64,000 nt of DNA from SMWD01 sp964629475 (GTDB lineage: Bacteria; Pseudomonadota; Gammaproteobacteria; Steroidobacterales; GCA-2729495). A program made the position numbers and the translations under genes. Shown piece after piece: positions 25,658 to 33,932 of this stretch. Below the pieces are notes generated by a model. It worked only from the letters and a program-made list of their open reading frames with translations, was not told the DNA's origin and ran no database searches. The stretch is from contig CAZVQW010000016.1 in NCBI GenBank assembly GCA_964629475.1, forward strand, positions 1 to 64,000. Reading direction: 5' to 3'. Within the stretch, counting starts at the first letter, position 1. Each line of letters begins with the position of its first letter.

Positions 25658-26275
25658 TTAGTTCGTCCGGTCCGGGTTTGCCAATCTCAGCATTTCGGTA
25701 CGGAAGAGGCGGTGTGCATTGGGTAATCCCAGGCGCTCATCAAAAAACGCGGCGGTGAGGAAGCCGATCAGCACAGAGTACGCTATTTCAGCGGTATCCC
25801 GGGGGTTGCCGGAACCGCGCAGTGACTGCAGGAACAGTGCCTCCAGGTATTTCTTGAAGGCCCGGTCCAGTCTGGATTTTTCCCGATGCAGTTTCTCATC
25901 GTGGACGGCAGCTCCAAAGCATTCGAGCATAAAGCCGATTTCGGATGTACTCATACCCTTTTCGGCGAAAAAAAGTTCAGCGAGTAAATCAATCTGATGC
26001 TCCGGACGCTCTGTAAGGAAACTATTGATACGCTCGAGAAGGCGGCCCGCCATATCCTCGAAGTAGTACTCGAGGATCGCGTCCTTGCCACGAAAATAGT
26101 ACAGCAGATGGCTGGGGGACATTCCGGCAACCCGCGCCACGTCCGCGAGCGTTGTTTTCGCGTAACCCTTCTCGATCACACAGTCGTGGAGTGCAGTCAG
26201 AATGCGCCTGCGTCGTTCTCCGCCACGCGCGTTTGCGGCTTTGTCTGGAAAATCAACTTTCGCTGCATCTTTCAC
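25658..26275 (-). CDS. TetR family transcriptional regulator
   Basis: A 205-residue TetR protein starting at GTG. The helix-turn-helix spans about residues 20-66 ('GYAKTTLADVARVAGMSPSH', then 'LLYYFRGKDAILEYYF'). It is embedded between the SDR and MaoC genes of the long minus-strand operon, so it most likely regulates this operon and perhaps the divergent TonB receptor. Its operator is unknown; the TTGAAC-AAA-GTTCAA site at 29124 is one candidate. Confidence 0.9.
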   Translation of the reverse strand: MKDAAKVDFPDKAANARGGERRRRILTALHDCVIEKGYAKTTLADVARVAGMSPSHLLYYFRGKDAILEYYFEDMAGRLLERINSFLTERPEHQIDLLAELFFAEKGMSTSEIGFMLECFGAAVHDEKLHREKSRLDRAFKKYLEALFLQSLRGSGNPRDTAEIAYSVLIGFLTAAFFDERLGLPNAHRLFRTEMLRLANPDRTN

Positions 26276-26286
26276 AGGGTTCGTAC

Positions 26287-27039
26287 TTATAGTTTGCAGG
26301 ATTCACCACCGTCGATGACGAAAACCCCTCCGGTGACGAAATCGGATTTGCTGGAAGCCAGGTAGCAAACCAGCGGGCCGATCTCTTCGCTTTCGCCCAT
26401 GCGCCGGACGGGAATCTTGCGTAAGCGTCGCTTGAGAATATCGGGAGAGTCCAGCACGGCACGCTGGGCGTCGGTGGCAAACGCACCGGGCGCGATGGCA
26501 TTAACCTGGATACCGGTACCGGCCCATTCTGCTGCCAGCGCCTTGGTGAACTGGAGTACGGCGCCTTTGGAAGTGGAGTAGGCCACCAGCGTTGCTTTTC
26601 CGAGAATGCCCGAGGTTGAAGCAATATTGATGATCTTGCCTGAACCCCGGGAAGCCATATGGTGGCCGGCGGCGCGGGCCAGGGTAGCGGGGGCCGTAAT
26701 ATTCACTGCCAGTACTTCATCCCACACCCGTTTATCCTGTTCGAGAAATCGACCAGCCGGTGCGATCCCCGCATTGTTCACGACGATGTCGAGATGCCCG
26801 AATGCATCGATGGCCTGGCCGGGCAATGCTGCGACCGCATCGCTGTCCAGCATGTCGCACGGAGCGATCCGCACCTTCTCAGGCTCGATGGATTCCAGTT
26901 CGCGCAATGCGTCAACGGAGCGGGCAACGGCCAGTACCCGAACCCCCTGTTCGATCAAAGCAATCGCCGTGGCCCGGCCAAGTCCGCGACTTGCCCCGGT
27001 CACGACAGCGACTTTGTCAGCGAGTTCAAAATCAATCAC
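26287..27039 (-). CDS. Short-chain dehydrogenase/reductase
   Basis: A 250-residue SDR with 'TGASRGLG', 'NNAGIAPAG', Ser in 'IASTSGILG' and the catalytic 'YSTSK'. GTG start, overlapping the acyl-CoA dehydrogenase stop by 4 bases, so it is translationally coupled. It is expected to oxidise a hydroxyl to a ketone (or the reverse) in the same beta-oxidation-like route. Confidence 0.88.
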   Translation of the reverse strand: MIDFELADKVAVVTGASRGLGRATAIALIEQGVRVLAVARSVDALRELESIEPEKVRIAPCDMLDSDAVAALPGQAIDAFGHLDIVVNNAGIAPAGRFLEQDKRVWDEVLAVNITAPATLARAAGHHMASRGSGKIINIASTSGILGKATLVAYSTSKGAVLQFTKALAAEWAGTGIQVNAIAPGAFATDAQRAVLDSPDILKRRLRKIPVRRMGESEEIGPLVCYLASSKSDFVTGGVFVIDGGESCKL

Positions 27040-28166
27040 GGGATTTCCTCGGTGAGTTGCCGGGCGATACCGAGCCGCAGGACTTCCGATGCACCCTCAT
27101 AAATTCGCATGGGACGCGCCTGTCGATAAAGTCGCTCGATCTTCGCATCGCGAATCAGACCAAAACGACCCATCATCTGGACGCAGCGGTCCACGACCCG
27201 CGATGCCATCTCGCTGGCGGCGAGCTTTGCCATGGACGAGTGATGCAGGGAAGCGGCGGGATCTTCTTTTGCGAGTGAAGCCGCCCGATAGGTCAGGAGC
27301 CTGGCCATTTCCACTTCGGTCCAGCTGTCAGCGAGCATTTGCGCCACGGGACCCAGGCGGGCCAGCGGCCGGCCGAATTGTTCACGTGTCCTCGTGTGGC
27401 GGACCGCTTCTTCCAGGGCAGCCTGGGCCAGGCCGATGGCGGCGCCGGCGACGGACACCCGGAAAACGCCGAGGGTTGCCAGCACCAGATCCATACCCTG
27501 GCCTGCTTCACCGAGGCGCGCATCCTTCGGTAACACAACATCTTCGAAGCGGACATCGCCCAGCACATGCGGCGCGATCAGTTCCGGCGTGGGTGTCACC
27601 GCCACGCCCTCCGTATCGGCCGGTACCAGTAACATCGAGAATCCGGACTCTTCTTTGGCAAACACAACATAGAAAGCTGCACTGCCGGCGTTGGAGATGA
27701 ACGACTTCGAACCTCTGAGCAGCAGTTCGTCACCGTTGTTTGTGATTTCCGTCGTGATCGCTTTCAGGTCTGAGCCGGCGTCGGGTTCCGTCAGCGCGAG
27801 CGCGGCGAGTGACTCGGCCTTAGCAACCTGCGGCAGCCAGTGAGACCGTTGTTCAGGTGATCCGCCCACGGTGATGGCGTAGCTGCCGATGCCTTGCAGG
27901 GCGAACAGCGAGTCCAGGTGGGATGAGGTTGCCATCAGGACTTCCCGTACCACGCAGATCGCCAGCGGATCCGGCCGTGCCGAACGTCCCCCGAACTCGG
28001 CGGGCACCGTCAGTTCACTCAGACCGCTGGCCTGCAAAGCCGAGAGAACGCCGGGATGGATGTCGTTGGAGGCATCGGCTTCGGCCGCCAGAGCATCGAT
28101 CGATGCAGTCAGTTCGCGGGCTTGCCGTTGAACTTCGAAGTACTCGGCATCCAGTGTAAAATTCAT
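27036..28166 (-). CDS. Acyl-CoA dehydrogenase
   Basis: A 376-residue ACAD with 'ALTEPDAGSDLKAITTEIT' and 'RTREQFGRPLARLGPVAQ', and the standard C-terminal 'MRIYEGASEVLRLGIAR' with the catalytic Glu in place. It makes the 2,3-enoyl-CoA with FAD and passes electrons to ETF. It lies between the hydratase and SDR genes of the operon, consistent with one degradative cycle. Confidence 0.9.
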   Translation of the reverse strand: MNFTLDAEYFEVQRQARELTASIDALAAEADASNDIHPGVLSALQASGLSELTVPAEFGGRSARPDPLAICVVREVLMATSSHLDSLFALQGIGSYAITVGGSPEQRSHWLPQVAKAESLAALALTEPDAGSDLKAITTEITNNGDELLLRGSKSFISNAGSAAFYVVFAKEESGFSMLLVPADTEGVAVTPTPELIAPHVLGDVRFEDVVLPKDARLGEAGQGMDLVLATLGVFRVSVAGAAIGLAQAALEEAVRHTRTREQFGRPLARLGPVAQMLADSWTEVEMARLLTYRAASLAKEDPAASLHHSSMAKLAASEMASRVVDRCVQMMGRFGLIRDAKIERLYRQARPMRIYEGASEVLRLGIARQLTEEIP

Positions 28167-28229
28167 GGTCCCGGTCTCCGATAGTGTCGTGTGCCGGTTT
28201 CTCCTGCGTGATCCATCGTGAACGCGCCG

Positions 28230-29000
28230 TTACTTTTTCGTACGCCCTTCGAACTGTGGTCGCCGTTTCTCCATGAACGCGGTCGCTCCTTCCTTCATGT
28301 CCGCGGACCCGATTGCCTGTACCAGCATGCCAAGGCCACTCAGGTAAGCGTCGCGGCACTGATTCCACCAGACGTTGGAACTGATCTTGGCAATTTCGAG
28401 ATAGCGGGGACTCATGTACAACAGTTCGTCGGCCCATTTCGTGACCTCGTCTTCCAGCTGGTCGGCCGGAACCACCGCATTAATCAAACCGAGGTCGAGT
28501 GCTTTTTCCGCCGGATAACGCCGACATAGAAAAGCGATTTCCTTGGCTCGCTTCTCACCGACAGACATCGCCAGGAAATTTGTACCGCCCAGTACCGGCG
28601 CACTGCCGACCTTTACGCCGGTCTGGCCGAACGTTGCATTCTCCGCCGCGATAGCCAGATCACAGCAGACGACCAGTTCATTTCCGCCTCCGGCGGCAGC
28701 GCCATTGACGGCCGCGATGACCGGACGCGGGCTGGTTCGGATTGCTTCATACAGACGCAGTGATCCGTAAAACATGCTGCGTAACTCGGCCGGGTCCGGA
28801 TCGCTCAGGTTCGCCAGGAAGCCCCCGGCGCAAAAGGCTCGTCCGGTTCCGGTGATCGCTATAACGCCGCTGTCTACCGCGCCCTCAATCGCTTCGATAA
28901 GGGCCTGTGCCATCTTCGCATCGTAGGCGTTCATGCGATCCGGCCGGTCCAGACGAATCCATGCCACCTCACCCCTGCGTTCCACTTTGATGTCAGACAT
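28230..29000 (-). CDS. Enoyl-CoA hydratase family protein, MenB/BadI/EchA20-like
   Basis: A 256-residue crotonase-fold protein. The oxyanion loops are 'FCAGGFL' and 'NGAAAGGGNELVV'. The stretch 'GEKRAKEIAFLCRRYPAEKA' with 'LGLINAVVP' resembles MenB and BadI, a subgroup including ring-closing/opening enzymes such as 2-ketocyclohexanecarboxyl-CoA hydrolase and EchA20. A ring-opening retro-Dieckmann hydrolase is therefore a good alternative to simple hydration. First gene of the minus-strand operon. Confidence 0.82.
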   Translation of the reverse strand: MSDIKVERRGEVAWIRLDRPDRMNAYDAKMAQALIEAIEGAVDSGVIAITGTGRAFCAGGFLANLSDPDPAELRSMFYGSLRLYEAIRTSPRPVIAAVNGAAAGGGNELVVCCDLAIAAENATFGQTGVKVGSAPVLGGTNFLAMSVGEKRAKEIAFLCRRYPAEKALDLGLINAVVPADQLEDEVTKWADELLYMSPRYLEIAKISSNVWWNQCRDAYLSGLGMLVQAIGSADMKEGATAFMEKRRPQFEGRTKK

Positions 29001-29214
29001 GTCTACCTCGGTTTGGTAATCGGGCCAGGGGCCCGTGATCTATATCGTTTTTTGTCCCTGTACTTATAGAGGGGGTTTGCTGCCACATCAGAACTTGACA
29101 ACTTGACATATTCTGTGAAATATTTGAACAAAGTTCAAGTTTGCAGAGACGTTGCGGGGGCAAGGTCTGCAATGTGGATTGATTCAAACCATCCAATCTG
29201 GGGGGATTAAGGCT
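29001..29214. promoter_or_regulatory. Divergent promoter region, degradation operon / TonB receptor
   Basis: 214 bases. AACTTGAC occurs twice in tandem (29092-29099, 29100-29107), each containing a TTGACA (-35-like) hexamer. TTGAAC-AAA-GTTCAA (29124-29138) is a perfect 6-base inverted repeat. A two-tier leader hairpin at 29142-29171 (TGCAGA/TCTGCA outside, TTGC/GCAA inside) comes before the receptor's GGGGGGATT and ATG. The -10 elements are not clear. Confidence 0.5.
29124..29138. promoter_or_regulatory. Operator-like inverted repeat
   Basis: TTGAACAAAGTTCAA: 6-base arms, 3-base spacer, downstream of two TTGACA hexamers in the divergent region. A plausible binding site for the TetR encoded in the operon, by position only. 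Confidence 0.4.
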
Positions 29215-31464
29215 ATGGGTTTACTCAAGTACTGGGGTTATCGGGGCGCAGCCGTCGGGATCGCCATGATCATCGGCATGTCGACGCCTGTCGTGGTGGT
29301 TACGCCCGCACAAGCGGCTACCGAAGAAATAACGGTCATCGCGCGAAAGCGGGAAGAGAACCTGCAGGATGTAGCCCTGTCAGTCAGCGCCATGGGTCAG
29401 CAGGAAATCGAGGCCAATTTTGCCACTGACCTTCGCGACCTGGTTTACATCTCGCCCAATACCGTACTTGACGACACCAATCAGGGTCCGGGCGGTGTCG
29501 CCGCGGCCTACATTCGCGGCATCGGCGTATCCGAAGTTGAGAAGAACTTCGATCCGGCCGTCGGCGTGGTCGTGGACGGCGTTTTTCGCGGCACGATGAC
29601 CGGCAGTATTGTACGGGCGATCGATCTGGAGCGTCTGGAGGTGCTGCGTGGCCCGCAGGGAACATTGTTCGGCCGTAATACCATCGGCGGCGTCATCAAC
29701 ATGGAGCGAAGCAAGCCGACCATGAGTCTGGGCGGCAAGATTCGCGCCAGCTATGGCAACTACGAAACCTCGGTGCTGGACGGAATTGTTAATTTTGGTA
29801 ACGGCGACACTTTTGGTGCCAAGATAAACGGTGCCTACCATAAGCAGGGCGAAGGTTACTTTACAAACCTGAACAATGGCAGAAAAGACGGCCAGTATGA
29901 ATATACTGCGGGTGGCATCAACCTGTTATGGGCCCCGACCGACGGTCTGGAGCTCGAATGGACATCGCAGATCGAGCGTACCGATCAGGACTCGAATCAG
30001 CTGTTGAACAACGGTCAACCGGACCAGGCTTTTTGCCTGTTTTTCGGCTGGTGTGCTCCGGATACCAGCACACCGGTTTCCGGCGACCGCTACGATGTCC
30101 TGCAGGAATATGAGAATTATACGTGGCCGTTCGGTGCGGCTGATAGTCCGGACTTCGACCACAACGGTCTGTCGCCTTACGATTCGAGCTTCGACGCCGA
30201 TACCCATCAGCTGGAAGTGCGCTGGGACATCAATGATGCCTACCGTATCGATTACATCGGCGGCTACTGGGAAACCGAGGAAAAGGTTATTACCGACTGG
30301 GATGGTGTAACAGATTTGATTTTCCATACGGATCGGCCGGCGGAATACGAGCAACTGACCAACGAGCTGCGCCTGACCTACGATGCTGGCGGTAGATTGG
30401 TGTACACGGTGGGTGCATATTACTGGGATTCCGAGTATGAAATCCGGTTGCTGAGCTGGATCGCCAACGGACCGGGTGATTTCCTGGAACTTCCGCAAAC
30501 CACCCAGCAGGATAATGAATCCATTGCCCTGTTTTTCGAGGGAGACTATACGCTCGGTGACAATTGGACATTTACACTGGGCGGTCGCTGGACCGAAGAT
30601 GAAAAAACGACATCCCAGGCAGGCGTCGTGACTGCGTCTGCGAAGGAAGACTGGAATGAATTTACCCCGAAAGCCGCTTTGAAATATCAGATCAACGATG
30701 CGTCGATGGTCTACGGGCTCTATTCGAGGGGTTACCGCGCCGGCGGGTTCAACGGTCGCGTGGATGGCCTCGACACTGCAACCGTGCCCTACGATCCGGA
30801 GACGGTCGATAACTTTGAAATCGGCTACCGTTCGGAATGGCTGGAACGTCAACTGATTTTTAACGCCACCTTGTTTTACATGGATTACAAGGATAAACAG
30901 GAAGAGATTCAACAACCATCTGCAACCAGTGGTACGGGCCAGGTCACACGCGTGGTTAATGCATCCACGGCGACCATATCGGGCGCTGAGCTGGAACTCA
31001 CCTGGCTGGCTACAGAGGGCTTGCTGTTTCGCACCAATCTTGGGTATCTGGACGCAGAGTACGATGATTTTCTTGTCGATGTAGGCACACCAGGTAATCC
31101 GGATTTCCAAGATTTCTCTGGCCTTGATTTCCGGCGCGCGCCCGAGTGGACCTTCAGCCTGGTCGGGGAATATGGGTGGCAGATGGGGCCGGGGTCGGCC
31201 ATGTTGCATGCTGGCGTGCGCTACCTGGACGATCATGAAGTTGATTTCGCCAACAAGCCTGAACTGCACAACGATTCACAGATCCTGGTTGATGCATCAT
31301 TCAGTTATGACATCAACGACTGGTACGTAAGCGTGTTCGGACGCAACCTGACGGATGAAGACGGTTACCAGATCGGCTTCGACGTCGCAGGCTTGTGGTC
31401 ATACGCGGCGCCGCGGGCGCCCCGAACGTATGGGGTCGAAGTCGGTTTCCGCTTCGGCGAATAG
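29215..31464 (+). CDS. TonB-dependent outer-membrane receptor
   Basis: Start set at the ATG at 29215: it follows GGGGGGATTAAGG and begins a signal peptide ('AVGIAMIIGMSTPVVVVTPA', then AQA), while the open frame upstream has no signal features. 749 residues. The N-terminus 'TEEITVIARKREENLQDVAL' is a TonB-box/plug start, 'LEVLRGPQGTLFGRNTIGGV' is the plug signature, and the C-terminal strand is 'RTYGVEVGFRF'. It is expected to import the growth substrate of the divergent degradation operon. Ligand unknown. Confidence 0.92.
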   Translation: MGLLKYWGYRGAAVGIAMIIGMSTPVVVVTPAQAATEEITVIARKREENLQDVALSVSAMGQQEIEANFATDLRDLVYISPNTVLDDTNQGPGGVAAAYIRGIGVSEVEKNFDPAVGVVVDGVFRGTMTGSIVRAIDLERLEVLRGPQGTLFGRNTIGGVINMERSKPTMSLGGKIRASYGNYETSVLDGIVNFGNGDTFGAKINGAYHKQGEGYFTNLNNGRKDGQYEYTAGGINLLWAPTDGLELEWTSQIERTDQDSNQLLNNGQPDQAFCLFFGWCAPDTSTPVSGDRYDVLQEYENYTWPFGAADSPDFDHNGLSPYDSSFDADTHQLEVRWDINDAYRIDYIGGYWETEEKVITDWDGVTDLIFHTDRPAEYEQLTNELRLTYDAGGRLVYTVGAYYWDSEYEIRLLSWIANGPGDFLELPQTTQQDNESIALFFEGDYTLGDNWTFTLGGRWTEDEKTTSQAGVVTASAKEDWNEFTPKAALKYQINDASMVYGLYSRGYRAGGFNGRVDGLDTATVPYDPETVDNFEIGYRSEWLERQLIFNATLFYMDYKDKQEEIQQPSATSGTGQVTRVVNASTATISGAELELTWLATEGLLFRTNLGYLDAEYDDFLVDVGTPGNPDFQDFSGLDFRRAPEWTFSLVGEYGWQMGPGSAMLHAGVRYLDDHEVDFANKPELHNDSQILVDASFSYDINDWYVSVFGRNLTDEDGYQIGFDVAGLWSYAAPRAPRTYGVEVGFRFGE

Positions 31465-31474
31465 CCGGGTAGTT

Positions 31475-31521
31475 TGAAAACGGGGCGGGAGTGTAAATTC
31501 GCGGACCTGACCCCGTTTTCA
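31475..31521. repeat. Degenerate inverted repeat (R3)
   Basis: TGAAAACGGGG (31475-31485) pairs with CCCCGTTTTCA (31511-31521) around a 25-base spacer, 10 bases after the receptor stop. CTGACCCC inside the right arm matches the core of R2. It may be an eroded member of the same family and could also serve as a terminator for the receptor. Confidence 0.6.
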
Positions 31522-31615
31522 GGTTCGCTTGACCATTGCCAGTTACCTTTGTTGGGTATAGGTTGGCAGATAGTCTGTGCGCAGCGCACCGGCCAAATGA
31601 TACGGAGAAAATCAC

Positions 31616-32185
31616 ATGTCAGACGCACCAAAACCAAAATTTGATCCGGTCAAGCTCGAGCAACTCAATGTGGCCACGGATTATCCGATGGAGGAGGATG
31701 AGTTCAAGAAACTCTTCTACCACAACTGTTACTGCGAGATGGCCCACGTTAACTCAAAGGGCTTTCCGATCGTCACGCCGATGTTCTATGTGGTAATCGA
31801 CGATATTCTGCACATGAGCAGTATCCAGAAGTACCGCCATAAGGTGCATCACCTGGAGAAAGACCCGCGGATTTCAGTGAGTATTCACAACGACGGTTCG
31901 AACGTTCGTCATCAGAAGGCAATTCTGATCATCGGTCACACGGAAGTGTCCGCGGAGCAGGAATTGATGAAACGGGTGCACTGGGAAATCATCGACAAGT
32001 ATTTCAATGAGCTCAAGACCGACGAAGAGCGGCAAAATGCGTTTACTGCCGTTCACACTCCGCTGCGAACCATCCTGAAAGTCATTCCGACCAAGATCAT
32101 TACCTGGGATTTCGGCAAGATGCTCGAGGCCTATGATCCGGGCGTCTGGTTCGGCGAGGCATACAATATGGTCAAGGATCTCTGA
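31616..32185 (+). CDS. Pyridoxamine 5'-phosphate oxidase-like flavoprotein
   Basis: A 189-residue split-barrel FMN-binding family protein ('CYCEMAHVNSKGFPIVTPMF', 'VHHLEKDPRISVSI'). Members use FMN, F420 or heme, and activity cannot be assigned from sequence. GGAG precedes the ATG. First gene of a plus-strand group with an acyl-CoA synthetase and a flavoprotein. Confidence 0.78.
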   Translation: MSDAPKPKFDPVKLEQLNVATDYPMEEDEFKKLFYHNCYCEMAHVNSKGFPIVTPMFYVVIDDILHMSSIQKYRHKVHHLEKDPRISVSIHNDGSNVRHQKAILIIGHTEVSAEQELMKRVHWEIIDKYFNELKTDEERQNAFTAVHTPLRTILKVIPTKIITWDFGKMLEAYDPGVWFGEAYNMVKDL

Positions 32186-32244
32186 GTGTAGCGACAGACC
32201 TGAACGAAAAAGCGGCAAGCACAAGTCCGCAGGAGGGATATGCT

Positions 32245-33906
32245 ATGGGTCAGTGGGACGATAAATTCGACAGACACGCAAAGAAGTGGGCGTCCTGGAC
32301 GATGCAGGACTACTCTCAACCGGATCGGGTGCTGACCAGCATTATCGAAGACAAGGCCAGGCAGTATCCCGATCATGTGGTGTTTCAGTTTCGCGATGAT
32401 CCGCTTACGCTCGGCGAGTTCAACGAACGCATCAACAAGGCAGCCAATGGATTCCTGAAGCTGGGTGTGCAGAAGGGCGACAAGGTGGCGATCATGCTGC
32501 CGAACTGTCCCGAATTTCTTTATGCCTGGTTCGGGCTCAACAAGATCGGTGCAGTGGAGGTGCCGATCAATGTGGCGCTGAAGGGAGCCGGGCTGACCTA
32601 CCAGATCGACCAGTCCGATTGCGTGGTGCTGGTGGCCGACACAGAGTACCGGGATCGGCTGGATGAGATTTCCGGTGACCTGAAAAAACTCAACCACGCG
32701 GTATTTCTGACCACCGGCGACGCGGATCCTTCCGTGCCCCAGTGGCAAGGCGTGGAAGGTCTGAAGTTCGCGGAACTGATGGATCACTCGGCCGCTTCGC
32801 CGGACGTCAGCGTGCATTACAGTGACCTGGCGACCATCCTGTATACGTCGGGTACGACCGGCGTGTCCAAGGGTGTGATGTTCAGCCACTACTACTGGTA
32901 TGACGTCTGGTCGGAATCGGTGAAGTACTCGCGGTACACGGAGGACGATGTGCTCTATACCGGCCTGCCGTTTTTCCACGGTAATGCCCAGGGGATCACC
33001 ATCGGACCCGCCATCCTTGCCGATGCAAAGGCAGTTATCGTGGAGCGGTTTTCTGCGAGCCAGTTATGGGATGACTGCCGGCGCTGGGAATGCACCGAGG
33101 CCAACTACATCGGCGGCATCATTCCGATTCTGCTCAAGCAGTCGCCGCGGGAGAACGATGCCGACAATCCCGTGCGGTTAATGGTGGGTGCTGCGGCGCC
33201 TGAAGAAGAGTGGAATGCTTTTCAGGAGCGCTTCAACACGAAGATTCTGGAAGTCTATGGCATGACCGAGTGCTATTGTTGCCTGGTCAGTCCTTACGAT
33301 GAACCCCGCGCGGGTGCCTGCGGCCAGACCATTACCGGTTGGGACGTGAGGATCGTCGACGACGATGACAACGAGTGTAAGCCGGGAAGCCTCGGCGAAT
33401 TTATTGCCCGCTCGAACAAGATGCACGTGGGTACGACGGGCTACTACAACAAGCCCGAGGCGACCCTGGAGTTGTTCAAGAATGGCTGGATTCATACCGG
33501 CGACCTGGGCCGGATGGATGAGGATGGTTACTTTTTCTTCGTGGACCGGAAGAAGCAGGCGATACGTCGTCGCGGCGAGAATATTTCATCCTTTGAGGTG
33601 GAAGCAGTTCTCAGTTCTCATACGGGTGTGCTGGAATCCTGTGTTGTTGGCGTACCGTCGGATGTCGGCGAAGAGGACGTCAAGGCGGTCGTGGTTCTGA
33701 AGGAAGGGCAGTCAGTAACGGAGGAAGAACTGATTCGCTGGTGTGAACCGCGGATGGCTTACTTTGCCATTCCCCGTTACATCGCGATCCGTGACAGCTT
33801 GCCCAAGACACCCAGCGAGCGGGTGGAGAAATTCAAGCTCAAGGCGGAGGGGATCACCGACGATTGCTGGGACAGGGAGGAAGCCGGCATCGAACTGCAG
33901 CGTTAA
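32245..33906 (+). CDS. AMP-forming acyl-CoA synthetase (CaiC/FadD-like)
   Basis: A 553-residue ANL-superfamily ligase. It has the P-loop-like motif 'YTSGTTGVSKGVMFSH' (A3), 'YGMTECY' (A5), 'HTGDLGRMDEDGYFFFVDR' (A7) and 'RRGENISSFEVE' (A8). The C-terminal A10 segment 'LPKTPSERVEKFKL' has Arg526 where the adenylation Lys is usual, which may lower the adenylation half-reaction. AGGAGGG precedes the ATG. It probably activates a carboxylic acid intermediate; substrate unknown. Confidence 0.88.
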   Translation: MGQWDDKFDRHAKKWASWTMQDYSQPDRVLTSIIEDKARQYPDHVVFQFRDDPLTLGEFNERINKAANGFLKLGVQKGDKVAIMLPNCPEFLYAWFGLNKIGAVEVPINVALKGAGLTYQIDQSDCVVLVADTEYRDRLDEISGDLKKLNHAVFLTTGDADPSVPQWQGVEGLKFAELMDHSAASPDVSVHYSDLATILYTSGTTGVSKGVMFSHYYWYDVWSESVKYSRYTEDDVLYTGLPFFHGNAQGITIGPAILADAKAVIVERFSASQLWDDCRRWECTEANYIGGIIPILLKQSPRENDADNPVRLMVGAAAPEEEWNAFQERFNTKILEVYGMTECYCCLVSPYDEPRAGACGQTITGWDVRIVDDDDNECKPGSLGEFIARSNKMHVGTTGYYNKPEATLELFKNGWIHTGDLGRMDEDGYFFFVDRKKQAIRRRGENISSFEVEAVLSSHTGVLESCVVGVPSDVGEEDVKAVVVLKEGQSVTEEELIRWCEPRMAYFAIPRYIAIRDSLPKTPSERVEKFKLKAEGITDDCWDREEAGIELQR

Positions 33907-33932
33907 GAGAACCAGAAAGCGCAGAACAAAGT

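Noticed and set aside
29926..31269. 447-codon minus-strand open frame opposite the second TonB receptor
   Set aside because: The receptor on the plus strand has signal peptide, plug and barrel signatures; the antisense frame has none and is a by-product of codon composition.
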